Below are positions 1 through 8,544 of a stretch of 38,575 bases of DNA, piece by piece (position 1 is the stretch's first letter; each line of letters begins with the position of its first letter). Origin of the DNA: Microbacterium sp. Lineage in GTDB: Bacteria; Actinomycetota; Actinomycetes; Actinomycetales; Microbacteriaceae. A program made the position numbers and the translations under genes. Where the stretch lies: assembly GCF_026393345.1 (NCBI RefSeq), contig NZ_JAPLAI010000028.1, positions 1 through 38,575 of the forward strand, written 5' to 3'. The notes under the pieces are model-generated. The model saw nothing but the letters and a program-made list of their open reading frames with translations. It did no database searches and was not told the origin of the DNA.

Positions 1-49
1 CGAGACGACATCGGATCGGATGTGGTCTCGCGGAACGGATGTGGTCTCG
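1..49. repeat. Imperfect palindrome plus direct copy downstream of the nucleoside phosphorylase
   Basis: CGAGACGACATC (1-12) faces GATGTGGTCTCG (19-30), an 11 of 12 match as an inverted repeat around a 6-base centre. A second direct copy of GATGTGGTCTCG follows at 38-49. The element begins at the window edge and may extend leftwards. It lies about 10 bases beyond the stop of the minus-strand phosphorylase gene, so it could act as a terminator or be a palindromic repeat like those at 981, 8399 and 13389. Confidence 0.55.
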
Positions 50-59
50 GCGGTGCGGG

Positions 60-827
60 CTACAGCTCGAGCTCGACGGCCGTCTCCAGTGCGGCCTCGA
101 TGGACCGCATCCAGCCGTCCTTGAGCGCGGTGTTCGCGTGGTCGTACAGCGACGTGCCGTCGACGAGGTTGCTGGAACAGGCGCAGACCATGCCGGCGCG
201 CAGGCCCCGGAGGCGAGCGACGATGTACATCGCCGACGCCTCCATCTCGACGTTGAGGATGCCCATCCGGTTGAGCTCGCCGATCCACTCCGGGGTCTCG
301 GCGTAGAACGCGTCGTCGCTCACGCTGATGCCCGTGAACGACTGGGTGCCGGCCGCTTCGGCGATGCGGCGGGCGTTGCGGTCGAGGGATGCGGTGAGGG
401 CGAGGTCCGGCACGGCGGGGAAACCCTTGGGCAGGTAGGCGTCGGTGGTGCCGTCGTTGCGGAAGCTGCCCTCGCTGACGAGCAGGTCGCCCGGGGCGAT
501 CCCGGGCTGGAGTGCACCGGAGCTGCCGACGCGGATGAATGAGGTGACGCCGACCCGGGCGAGCTCCTCCACGGCGATCGCGGTCGAGGGGCACCCCATG
601 CCGGTGGAGGTCGCGGTGATGTGACGGCCTTTGTACCAGCCGGTCATCGTGCGGTGCTCGCGGTTGTGCGCCACCTCTTTCACGTCGGTGAGGAACTCCG
701 CGACGAACGGCACGCGGAACGGGTCACCCGGGAGCAGTGCGACCGAGGAGACCTCTCCCGGTGCGATGCCGATGTGGTACTGCCGGGCGCCGATACCGGC
801 TTGCGACTTGTCGACGGGCGTGGACAT
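60..827 (-). CDS. udp: Nucleoside phosphorylase, uridine phosphorylase-like
   Basis: Predicted cytosolic phosphorylase of the PNP/UDP family, which splits a nucleoside with phosphate into free base and (deoxy)ribose-1-phosphate. The 255-residue length is normal. The sequence shows an N-terminal phosphate-site segment (LLPGDPFRV), the UDP-family signature STGMGCPSTAIAVEEL near residues 75-90, the substrate-site motif VEMEAS near 195-200, and a late acidic/Ser stretch. The ATG is preceded by a very strong ribosome site (AGGAGG, 8 bases upstream), which fixes the start. The gene sits downstream of xdhC on the same strand but is separated by ~150 bases, so it probably has its own promoter. Uridine is the best guess for substrate from the signature; a purine nucleoside cannot be excluded. 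Confidence 0.88.
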   Translation of the reverse strand: MSTPVDKSQAGIGARQYHIGIAPGEVSSVALLPGDPFRVPFVAEFLTDVKEVAHNREHRTMTGWYKGRHITATSTGMGCPSTAIAVEELARVGVTSFIRVGSSGALQPGIAPGDLLVSEGSFRNDGTTDAYLPKGFPAVPDLALTASLDRNARRIAEAAGTQSFTGISVSDDAFYAETPEWIGELNRMGILNVEMEASAMYIVARLRGLRAGMVCACSSNLVDGTSLYDHANTALKDGWMRSIEAALETAVELEL

Positions 828-913
828 AGACCTACCTCCTGGTGGGTGCTGTGACGAGGGTTTCGCCGCAGTCCCCGCCCTGAACCGGATCGGTCATGGT
901 GATAGGACACGCA

Positions 914-961
914 GTGGCACAGAGGCTAACAGGTCGCTCGAGGCTCGCGCGGCTCTGCCAC
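914..961 (-). terminator. Possible hairpin after xdhC
   Basis: GTGGCACAGAG (914-924) can pair with CTCTGCCAC (953-961) apart from a two-base bulge, with a 28-base loop. Read on the minus strand it begins about 15 bases beyond the xdhC stop. There is no T-run, and the loop is long, so this is a weak terminator call. Confidence 0.3.
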
Positions 962-975
962 CCGGGCGGCGGACC

Positions 976-2124
976 TCACCGAACGTCGCAGAATGTCACG
1001 ATGTTCGCAGCATCCGGGTGAAATCCTGCGGAGTTCGCGCGATTCTGCGAGGTTCGTGCGGGGCCGGATGCGGCGGGGTCGGCGTCACCGCTCGCGGTCC
1101 GGTCGTGCAGCGGGTCGGCGCGCACGTGCAGCGGGCCTGTGCCCTCGCGGAGCGGCTGCCCGCCCCGGCCGTGCTGCACCGCCACGATCTCGGCCAGCAC
1201 GGCGATCGCCGTGTGCTCCGGGCTCGTGCCGCCGAGGTCCAGCCCGAGCGGCGAGTGGAGCCGTGACAGCTCCTCCTCGGTGACGCCTTCCTCGCGGAGG
1301 AGCTCGGCCCGGCGCGCCACCGTGGAGCGCGCACCCATCGCCCCGACGAAGCCCACCGGCATCCGGAGTGCCGCCCGGAGGGCCGGAATGTCGAGGCGGA
1401 CGTCGTGGGTCAGGACGCAAATGGCGGTGCGTTCGTCGATGTCATCCGCGCCGAGCGATTCCAGGTACTCGGCCGGGATGCCGGCGATGAGTTCGACCGC
1501 GTCCGGGAAACGTTCGCGGGTCGTGAGGAGCTCCCAGACATCGCACACGGTGACCGCGAATCCCGCGGCGGTGCCCACACGGCACAGCGCTGCCGCGTGC
1601 TCGCCGGCGCCGAGGAGGACGAGCCGGGGTGCCGGCGCGCTGCGCACCTGCAGCACGTCCGCCCCGTCATATGCCGCTTCGAGCATGGTGGTTGTCCGCC
1701 CGGCCTCGGGGGGGATGATCCGCCCGGTGTCGGGGCCGGAGGCGACGATCCCGACCCCGGCGGCGCGCCCCGCGAGCACGCTTTCCCAGGCCGCGATGGC
1801 CGCGACGTCGTCCGGGCCGACGACGCTGATGATCGCGTCGATCGAGCCGCCACAGGCGAGCCCGGCCGCGAACGCCTGCTCGTCGCTGAAGCCGAACCGC
1901 GACGAGGTCCCTCGAGACGACGCGAGCGACGCGAGAGCCAGGGACACGGCATCCGATTCCACGCAGCCGCCCGAGATCGAGCCGATGACGCGCGCGTCGC
2001 GGGTGACCGCCATGGCGGAGCCGGCGCCGCGCGGGGCGCTGCGGGCGACCCGGGACACCGTGACCACGGCGACCGTCTCGCCGGCGCGCACCAGCGGCAG
2101 CAGATCGGCGGCCAATTCGAGCAT
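976..2124 (-). CDS. xdhC: XdhC/CoxI family protein (molybdenum hydroxylase maturation)
   Basis: XdhC proteins bind the molybdenum cofactor and deliver its sulfurated form to xanthine dehydrogenase-type enzymes. The product has 382 residues. The N-terminal CoxI domain (about 1-70) carries the signature GSISGGCVESD. A Rossmann-type XdhC_C domain follows from about 165 with LVLLGAGEHAAALCRV and the later motif VGFVGAMGARST. The last ~60 residues are Arg/Ala/Pro-rich and do not look like the family; the final ~25 codons lie inside the 981-1055 palindrome. The gene is divergent from the MobA-like gene at 2175, a common partnership. No xanthine dehydrogenase structural genes are in the window, so the client enzyme is unknown. 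Confidence 0.85.
   Translation of the reverse strand: MLELAADLLPLVRAGETVAVVTVSRVARSAPRGAGSAMAVTRDARVIGSISGGCVESDAVSLALASLASSRGTSSRFGFSDEQAFAAGLACGGSIDAIISVVGPDDVAAIAAWESVLAGRAAGVGIVASGPDTGRIIPPEAGRTTTMLEAAYDGADVLQVRSAPAPRLVLLGAGEHAAALCRVGTAAGFAVTVCDVWELLTTRERFPDAVELIAGIPAEYLESLGADDIDERTAICVLTHDVRLDIPALRAALRMPVGFVGAMGARSTVARRAELLREEGVTEEELSRLHSPLGLDLGGTSPEHTAIAVLAEIVAVQHGRGGQPLREGTGPLHVRADPLHDRTASGDADPAASGPARTSQNRANSAGFHPDAANIVTFCDVR
981..1055. repeat. 75-bp imperfect palindrome inside the 3' end of xdhC
   Basis: GAACGTCGCAGAAT (981-994) and ATTCTGCGAGGTTC (1042-1055) are inverted copies with 13 of 14 matches. Inside them CGCAGCAT and ATCCTGCG form a second inverted pair, 7 of 8. The whole 75 bp aligns well to its own reverse complement. 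The element covers the last codons of xdhC just before the stop at 976-978, which suggests insertion of a palindromic repeat that changed the protein's tail, or a terminator that has become coding. Confidence 0.6.
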
Positions 2125-2174
2125 GCGGATACGGTAGCCGCCGTGTGTTTCGGGCGCGCTACGCTGACCCGATC

Positions 2175-2741
2175 ATGGGACTGGGGCGGACATCGACGGC
2201 GGGGCTCGTGCTCGCGGCCGGTGCCGGCACCCGCTTCGGCGGACCCAAGGGTCTGGCGCGGAGCGCGGACGGCACCCCTTGGGTGGTCGCGGCGGTCCGG
2301 CTACTGCAGGCCGCCGGGTGCGCGCCGATCCTCGTCGCGGTGGGGGCGTCCGCCGCCGAGGTGACCGCCCTCCTGCCGGACGAGGCGCGGCCGGTGCCGG
2401 TGCCGGATTGGGCGAGCGGGATGTCCGCCGCGGTGCGGCGCGGCATCGCGGCGGCGTCGGCGACGCCCGCGCAGGCGCTTCTCATCGTGACCGTCGACAC
2501 CCCCGATATGCCGGATGCGGCGGCCCTGCGCATCCGGGCGCGGGCGTCCGCATCCGCGCTGGTGCAGGCCGACTACGACGGTCGGCCCGGCCATCCCGTG
2601 CTCATCGGCCGTGACCACTGGGCGGACCTCAGCGGGGACCTGCGAGGCGACCGCGGTGCCGGCCCGTATCTGCGGGCGCACGGTGCCGAGCGGGTCGACT
2701 GCGGCGACCTGTGGTCGGGGGCCGATATCGACCGGCGCTGA
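2175..2741 (+). CDS. MobA-like nucleotidyltransferase (MocA type, molybdenum cofactor cytidylyltransferase-like)
   Basis: Predicted 188-residue cytosolic nucleotidyltransferase with the NTP-binding N-terminus LVLAAGAGTRFGGPKGLAR, matching the family pattern LAAGxGxRxGxxK. An internal VDTPDMP segment corresponds to the metal-binding Asp motif, and GRPGHPVLIGRDHW matches the GxPxHPvl signature of MocA/YgfJ-like enzymes. Divergent from xdhC, which supports a role in forming the cytosine dinucleotide cofactor of xanthine dehydrogenase-type hydroxylases. The ATG at 2175 is preferred over an upstream in-frame ATG at 2145, because the family core begins only a few residues after 2175 and the earlier codon lies 20 bases from the xdhC start. 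The exact nucleotide donor is inferred. Confidence 0.8.
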   Translation: MGLGRTSTAGLVLAAGAGTRFGGPKGLARSADGTPWVVAAVRLLQAAGCAPILVAVGASAAEVTALLPDEARPVPVPDWASGMSAAVRRGIAAASATPAQALLIVTVDTPDMPDAAALRIRARASASALVQADYDGRPGHPVLIGRDHWADLSGDLRGDRGAGPYLRAHGAERVDCGDLWSGADIDRR

Positions 2742-2804
2742 CCGACGTCCTTTCGCGTCGAGCCCCCCGTCGCTACGCTTCGGTCACCGATCGAAGGAGC
2801 CGTC

Positions 2805-3233
2805 ATGGTGGAGATCAACATCTGGACCGTCCTGCTCGCGACACTCTCCAGCATGATTGTGGGTTCGATCTGGTACACCCCGAGGGTGTTCGGCACCCGA
2901 TGGGCGCGGCTTGCGAACGTCGACATGGATCGCCCGGGCGCCACCGCCGTGTGGCCGATCGTCACGACCGTGATCGTGAGTCTCGTCACCGCGTTCGTGC
3001 TCGCGATCGGCACCACCGTCGTGTGGGGCTATGCGGGTGGTTCGTACCTGCTCGCGGCGCTGACCGTCGGGACGCTCGGCTGGGCCGGGTTCACGGCGGC
3101 GCGGTTCATCACGCACGACGCCTTCGAGGGTCGCCCGACCGCGTTGACCGTCATGAACATCGCGCACGAACTCGTGACGCTCGTCGTGATGGCGCTCATC
3201 ATCGGTGTCTGGCCGCCGGCCGGGACCGTCTGA
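2805..3233 (+). CDS. DUF1761 family membrane protein
   Basis: A 142-residue integral membrane protein with four probable transmembrane helices (roughly 8-30, 50-73, 79-98 and 116-136). The N-terminal pattern SSMIVGSIWYTPRVFGTRW is typical of DUF1761 proteins, whose function is unknown. The ATG has a good ribosome site (GAAGGAG, about 6 bases upstream). It runs convergently towards purQ, with a 90-base gap that contains a triplicated 14-mer. No context points to a role. Confidence 0.8.
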   Translation: MVEINIWTVLLATLSSMIVGSIWYTPRVFGTRWARLANVDMDRPGATAVWPIVTTVIVSLVTAFVLAIGTTVVWGYAGGSYLLAALTVGTLGWAGFTAARFITHDAFEGRPTALTVMNIAHELVTLVVMALIIGVWPPAGTV

Positions 3234-3236
3234 GAA

Positions 3237-3279
3237 GCGGACGAGCCCCAGCGGACGAGCCCCAGCCGGACGAGCCCCA
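3237..3279. repeat. Three tandem copies of a 14-mer
   Basis: GCGGACGAGCCCCA occurs at 3237-3250 and 3251-3264, and CCGGACGAGCCCCA at 3266-3279. The array begins 4 bases beyond the DUF1761 stop, in the convergent gap before purQ. It has no dyad symmetry, so it does not look like a terminator; slippage-prone simple duplication is the likely origin. Confidence 0.75.
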
Positions 3280-3324
3280 CCCAAGCGGAGCGGGCACGCC
3301 CGAGGGGGACCCGACCCGAACGCG

Positions 3325-4028
<704 letters not shown>

Positions 4029-4032
<4 letters not shown>

Positions 4033-4277
4033 TCGACCACCTCGATGCCGACGACATCCTCGATCACGGAGTTGGAGAGCACATCGTCGGCGAGCTGCCG
4101 CACCGTCGCCAGCACAGCGTCGTCGACGTCGCCGTCCACGGTCAGTTCGAACCGCTTGCCGATACGCACGCTCGAGAAGGACTCGACCCCCATGCGGGTG
4201 AGGGCGCCGGCGACGGCCTTGCCCTGCGGGTCGAGCAGCTCGGCTTTGGGCATGACGTCGACGACGATGGTGGGCAT
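4029..4277 (-). CDS. purS: Phosphoribosylformylglycinamidine synthase subunit PurS
   Basis: Small 82-residue subunit of the three-part FGAM synthase; the dimer bridges PurL and PurQ and helps channel ammonia. The beginning is typical ([20 protein letters not shown]), with the family segments VRIGKRFEL and the C-terminal [12 protein letters not shown]. The ATG has a GGGAG ribosome site about 8 bases upstream. First gene of a purS-purQ pair with a 4-base overlap. It is divergent from the CebE-like gene, with 139 bases between the two starts. Confidence 0.95.
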
Positions 4278-4348
4278 GCGGAGGACTCCCGGGGTGCGCG
4301 GCGGATGTGCGCTTCCAGTCTAGGCGGCCGCATCCTCGGGACACCTCG

Positions 4349-4362
4349 TGGGAGCGCTCCCG
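4349..4362. promoter_or_regulatory. CebR-type operator (LacI family palindrome)
   Basis: TGGGAGCGCTCCCG matches the published Streptomyces CebR box TGGGAGCGCTCCCA at 13 of 14 positions and is a perfect 12-base palindrome at its core. It lies 54 bases upstream of the GTG start of the CebE-like gene, in the gap shared with purS. A CebR-like repressor is encoded at the end of the same operon (7364-8374), so cello-oligosaccharide-relieved repression is the natural inference. No other copy was seen in the operon. Confidence 0.85.
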
Positions 4363-4416
4363 CGCGGATCGTGGCATCATTGCGAGGACGATCTGACGAC
4401 GGTGAGGAGGAGCGCT

Positions 4417-5871
4417 GTGCATCGACGCACGCGTGCGCTCGCGCTGACTGCCGCCCTGGCACTGACGATCACCGGATGCGGCACGTCCTCCGCTAAGGCC
4501 AGCCCCACCGTGCTGACCGTCCAGGTGACCGACGACGGCACCGGCGAGGCCTACCGCGCCCTGCTGGGGGAGTACGACCGCGAGCACGCCGATGTGAAGA
4601 TCGTCGTCCGCGACCTCGCCTCCGCCGACGCCCGACAAGACCTGTTCGACAACCTCGGCCGCACCGGTCTGACCGACATCGTCACCGTCGAGTACTCGTG
4701 GCTTCCGGATCTGATGCGCTACTCCGATCTGTTCGCGGCCATCCCGAAGGACGCGCTGGGCGACGACGAAGGGCGTTGGCCTGACTGGGCGCTGCGCTCC
4801 GCGACCGATGCCGCCGGCCGCGTCATCGCCTATCCCGCCGGCATCGCACCCCGCGCCCTCTGCTACCGCCCGGACCTGCTGGCCGCCGCCGGGCTCCCGA
4901 GCGACCCGGCGTCGGTCGGCGACCTCGCGGCGACCTGGCCGGGTCTCGTCCAGGCCGCCCAGGAGTACACCACCGCGACCGGCCGCGGCTTCCTCGACTC
5001 CGCCGCATCCGCCTTCTTCGTGATGATGGACGAGCACGCTGCCCCCTTCGAGATCCGCGCAACCGGCGAGATCGTCGCCGCCACGAACCCGGCCGTGCGC
5101 ACCGCGTTCGACCGGGTCACCGCCGACCCCGCCATCTTCGCCGGGGTCGAGCCCGGCACCGAAGAGTGGCAGCCTGGCGCCGAGGACGGAGCGTTCGCGG
5201 CGAGCTTCTGCGCTGCCGGCACGGTCGGCGACGTGATCCCCGGGGGCAGCGAGATCGAGGCGGGCACCGGCACCCTCGCCGCCCTGCTCGCGGCGGGATG
5301 GCAGATCGCCGATGCGTTCCCCGGCGGCGGCGCGACCTCCGCGGCGTCGTATCTCGCCGTTCCCGCGGCCGGCTCGCACGTGGACCGGGCACGCGAGGTC
5401 GCCGACTGGCTCACGGCCCCGGAGCAGCAGATCGCGCTGTTCACCGCGGCCGGCGCGTTCCCCAGCATGGTGCTCGCGGCCGAGGAGGAGACGGATGCGG
5501 ATGCCGCCGCATCCGATCCCGATGCCGGTGAGAATGCCGCCGCTGCGGACGCCCTCGGCGACGATGGCGCGAATCCGGACGCGGACGCCGACACGGACGC
5601 GGACGCCGACGCGAAGCTGGATGCGGCCGACGCCCCGGATGGTGACCCCAGCGCCACCCCGACCCCCGGCGTGGACGACCCGTTCGCCGCTCCGCTGGCG
5701 GCGACGCTCCGTGACCGCGCGGTGGCGATCACCACGATGCGCTTCCGTGGCCCCGCCTCCGCCGAGATCGAAGACCTCATGCGGACGGCGCTCACGAGTG
5801 TCCGCTCCGGCACGAGCACCCCCGCCGAGGCCTGGGACCGCTGGTCCGCCGCCGTCGACGCCCTCACCTGA
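4417..5871 (+). CDS. cebE: CebE-like sugar-binding lipoprotein with Asp/Ala-rich insert
   Basis: Predicted extracytoplasmic solute-binding lipoprotein of the ABC sugar family. The GTG start has a GAGGAGG site 7 bases upstream; the signal peptide ends in the lipobox LTITGC (lipidated Cys near residue 20). Family segments include [20 protein letters not shown] near 145 and [18 protein letters not shown] near 330-348, both resembling CebE. Residues 356-418 are an Asp/Ala-rich low-complexity insert (repeated DADA units, then a Pro/Thr-rich piece), after which the C-terminal lobe resumes ([16 protein letters not shown]). At 484 residues it is longer than typical CebE. The next genes are a GH1 enzyme and a CebR-like regulator; the usual two permease genes are absent. 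Cello-oligosaccharide binding is inferred. Confidence 0.8.
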   Translation: MHRRTRALALTAALALTITGCGTSSAKASPTVLTVQVTDDGTGEAYRALLGEYDREHADVKIVVRDLASADARQDLFDNLGRTGLTDIVTVEYSWLPDLMRYSDLFAAIPKDALGDDEGRWPDWALRSATDAAGRVIAYPAGIAPRALCYRPDLLAAAGLPSDPASVGDLAATWPGLVQAAQEYTTATGRGFLDSAASAFFVMMDEHAAPFEIRATGEIVAATNPAVRTAFDRVTADPAIFAGVEPGTEEWQPGAEDGAFAASFCAAGTVGDVIPGGSEIEAGTGTLAALLAAGWQIADAFPGGGATSAASYLAVPAAGSHVDRAREVADWLTAPEQQIALFTAAGAFPSMVLAAEEETDADAAASDPDAGENAAAADALGDDGANPDADADTDADADAKLDAADAPDGDPSATPTPGVDDPFAAPLAATLRDRAVAITTMRFRGPASAEIEDLMRTALTSVRSGTSTPAEAWDRWSAAVDALT

Positions 5872-5932
5872 TCCCCATCCCCCTCCGAACGCATCGACCC
5901 GCGACTGAACCGCGACAGTAAGGACCCCCGCG

Positions 5933-7346
5933 ATGAGCACCACCCCCCGCACGTTCCCGGACGGCTTCCTGTTCGGCGCGGCCACCGCCGCCTTCCAGAT
6001 CGAGGGCGCCGCGCACGAAGACGGCCGCCGCGACTCGATCTGGGACGCCTTCTGCCGCGTCCCCGGCGCCGTGATCAACGGCGACGACGGCGAGGTCGCC
6101 ACCGACCATTACCACCGCTACGCCGGCGACGTCGCGCTGATGAAGCGCCTGGGCCTGCAGACCTACCGCTTCTCGACGTCGTGGTCGCGGGTGCGCCCCG
6201 ACGGCGGACCGGTGAACCCGGCCGGAATCGACTTCTACCAGCGGCTCGTCGACGAGTTGCTCGACGCCGACATCCTGCCGTGGCTGACGCTGTACCACTG
6301 GGACCTGCCGCAGGCACTGCAGGAGAAGGGCGGCTGGACGAACCGCGACACTGCCGACCGCTTCACCGAGTACGCGCTCGACATGCACGACGCGCTCGGC
6401 GACCGGGTGTCGGTGTGGACCACGCTCAACGAGCCGTGGTGCTCCTCGTTCCTCAGCTACACCGCCGGCATCCACGCCCCCGGTCACTACTCCGCCGGCG
6501 AGGGCGTCGCCGCCGCCCACCGCCCTCCGTGAGCGCGATGCATCGCTGAACCTCGGCATCAGACTGAACCTCACGGTCGCCGACCCGGTGGACCCGCAGA
6601 GCCCGGGCGACGTCGACGCCGCACGCCGCATCGACGGCCAGTTCAACCGCTGGTTCCTCGACCCGGTGTTCCGCGGGTCGTACCCGGAGGACATCGTGGC
6701 CGACATGCGACGGTCCGCGCCCGATGCCGCCGCATCCCTCGACGCGGTCCTGCGTCCCGGCGACCTGGAGACGATCGCCGCCCCCATCGACGCGCTCGGG
6801 GTGAACTACTACCACGGTGAGTACGTCGGCGCCGAGGTTCCGCTTGACCCGCCCGCCGCGGGCGATGCCCCCACCGACCGCCCGGCCGGCTCGCCGTGGC
6901 CCGTGGGGGAGAACATCCACTGGCACGAGCGGGGCCTGCCGCGCACCGCGATGCACTGGGAGGTCGACCCGGCCACCCTCACGCGCCTGCTCACCCGTGT
7001 CGCGACCGAGTACTCCAACGAGGCGGGCACGCGCCTGTTCGTCACCGAGAACGGCGCCGCCTACGACGACCAGCCCGTCGTCGAGAACGGCGAGATCGCC
7101 GTGCACGACGACGACCGGGCCGACTTCCTCGCCGGTCACCTGTCCGCGATCCTCGACACCATCGACGCGGGCGTCGACGTCGGCGGATACTTCTACTGGT
7201 CCCTGCTCGACAACTTCGAGTGGGCCTGGGGCTACGAGAAGCGGTTCGGCATCGTCCGCGTCGATTACGACACGCAGGAGCGCACCCCGAAGGACAGCGC
7301 CCACAGGTACAGTCGCATCATCGCCGCACGAGCCATCACGGAGTAG
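5933..7346 (+). pseudogene. GH1 beta-glucosidase, broken by an internal frameshifting deletion
   Basis: Two reading frames together make a family 1 glycoside hydrolase that would split cellobiose to glucose. The first part (5933-6532, 199 residues) starts like the family ([17 protein letters not shown]) and holds the acid/base Glu167 in TLNEPW. It then leaves frame after GVAAAH and stops at 6530-6532. The second part resumes in the +1 frame at about 6528 ([11 protein letters not shown]) and holds the nucleophile Glu in VTENGA near 7049. About 32 bases (length 2 modulo 3), covering the usual helix after AAH, appear missing. Both catalytic Glu codons survive, but no single frame joins them. A sequencing or assembly error is possible, although the loss of about eleven codons argues for a real deletion. 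Confidence 0.85.
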
Positions 7347-7363
7347 GGCGGAAGGATCGGGCA

Positions 7364-8374
7364 ATGACAGCGCAGTCACGAAGCACGGCCACGATCGAGG
7401 AGGTCGCCCGGCTCGCGGGCGTCTCACGTTCCACGGTGTCGCGCGTCGTGAACGGGTCGACCGCGGTCAGCCCGGAGGCGCTCGAGTCCGTCCGTGCCGC
7501 GATCGACGACCTGAACTATGTGCCCAACCGAGCGGCCCGGTCGCTCGCGAGCAGCCGCACGCTCGCGGTGGCCGTCATCATCCCGGAGGACACCCACCGG
7601 TTCTTCGGCGACCCGTTCTTCGCCGCGATCGTGTCGGGCATCAACGCCACGATCGCCTCGTCACCGTATGTGCTGACCCTGTTCATCGCGAGCAACGACC
7701 CCGGCGACAAGATGGTGGGCTACGCCCGGAGCGGCTCGATCGACGGCGCGATCGTCGTCTCTCACCACACCAGTGACACGTTCGTCTCGGCGATCGCGTC
7801 GGCGGTACCGGTGGTCTACGCGGGCCGCCCGGATCACGCGCGGCCCAACGACTACTACGTCGACGTCGACAACGCGGCCGGTGCCCGGGATGCGGTGGAG
7901 TACCTCATCGGGCAGGGTCGCCGCCGCATCGCCACGATCGCGGGACCGGCGAGCATGTCGGCCGGTGTCGACCGCCTCGCCGGCTATCGCGCGGCGATGC
8001 GATCCGCGGGACTCCCCGAAGTCGCCGTCGAGGACGGCGACTTCACCGCCGAGGGTGGCGCTGCCGCGATGCGCCGCATCCTGGAGGGGAAGGGCAAACC
8101 CGATGCGGTGTTCATCGCCAGCGACCTGATGGCTCGCGGTGCCATGGGCGTGCTGCAGGCGGCGCGGGTGAGGGTGCCAGACGATGTCGCCGTCGTCGGC
8201 TTCGACGACTCGCAGCTCGCCACGAGCGTCAGCCCCACGCTCACCACGATGCGTCAGCCGTCCTTCGCGCAGGGACAGACCATGGCGCGGGTGCTGCTCG
8301 GCCTGCTCGAGGGCGACGAGCCGCCGCACGCGACGATCCTGCCGACCGAGCTGATCGTCCGCGAGTCCGCCTGA
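7364..8374 (+). CDS. cebR: LacI-family repressor, CebR-like
   Basis: A 336-residue DNA-binding repressor. The N-terminal LacI helix-turn-helix and hinge occupy residues 9-62 (ATIEEVARLAGVSRSTVSRV, then YVPNRAARSLA). The periplasmic-binding-like effector domain follows, with family motifs DVDNAAGARDAVEYL, GRRRIATIAGP, DGDFTAEGGAAAMRR and VGFDDSQLATSVSP. Overall it resembles Streptomyces CebR, which is released by cellobiose. The ATG at 7364 is chosen because the HTH begins directly after it and a GGAAGGA site precedes it; longer upstream frames run through the GH1 gene. It is the last gene of the cebE-GH1 cluster and likely acts on the operator at 4349. The repressor looks intact although the enzyme gene is broken. 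Confidence 0.9.
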   Translation: MTAQSRSTATIEEVARLAGVSRSTVSRVVNGSTAVSPEALESVRAAIDDLNYVPNRAARSLASSRTLAVAVIIPEDTHRFFGDPFFAAIVSGINATIASSPYVLTLFIASNDPGDKMVGYARSGSIDGAIVVSHHTSDTFVSAIASAVPVVYAGRPDHARPNDYYVDVDNAAGARDAVEYLIGQGRRRIATIAGPASMSAGVDRLAGYRAAMRSAGLPEVAVEDGDFTAEGGAAAMRRILEGKGKPDAVFIASDLMARGAMGVLQAARVRVPDDVAVVGFDDSQLATSVSPTLTTMRQPSFAQGQTMARVLLGLLEGDEPPHATILPTELIVRESA

Positions 8375-8398
8375 CGCCCGTCGCCGGCTTCCCCCTGC

Positions 8399-8445
8399 TC
8401 ACCTGTCGGATGTTGCGGCAGCTGCTCGCACTTCGCGACAGGTGA
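8399..8445. repeat. 47-bp imperfect palindrome, copy 1
   Basis: TCACCTGTCG (8399-8408) and CGACAGGTGA (8436-8445) are perfect inverted arms. The centre contains the palindrome GCAGCTGC flanked by TGCG and CGCA, so the whole 47 bp is roughly symmetrical. It lies in the gap between the convergent cebR and uracil permease genes. No T-run follows on either strand. A twin with the same arms and the same total length follows at 8484. Confidence 0.75.
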
Positions 8446-8483
8446 ACCTGCCGCATCCGAACGCTGCCGCATCCGCAACCCGC

Positions 8484-8530
8484 TCACCTGTCGCTTGTCG
8501 CGCCATGTGCGGACAACACGCGACAGGTGA
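8484..8530. repeat. 47-bp imperfect palindrome, copy 2
   Basis: TCACCTGTCGC (8484-8494) and GCGACAGGTGA (8520-8530) are perfect 11-base inverted arms with an unrelated 25-base centre. Length and arms equal those of the copy at 8399-8445. The 38 bases between the two copies hold a direct repeat CTGCCGCATCCG (starting near 8449 and 8464). Two equal-sized units with conserved arms and different centres look like REPIN-type repeats or a double terminator. Confidence 0.75.
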
Positions 8531-8544
8531 ACGGGTCGATGCGG

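Noticed and set aside
4348..4416. Earlier start for the CebE-like gene
   Set aside because: The start codon lies on the CebR operator and would add 23 residues before a complete lipoprotein signal peptide.
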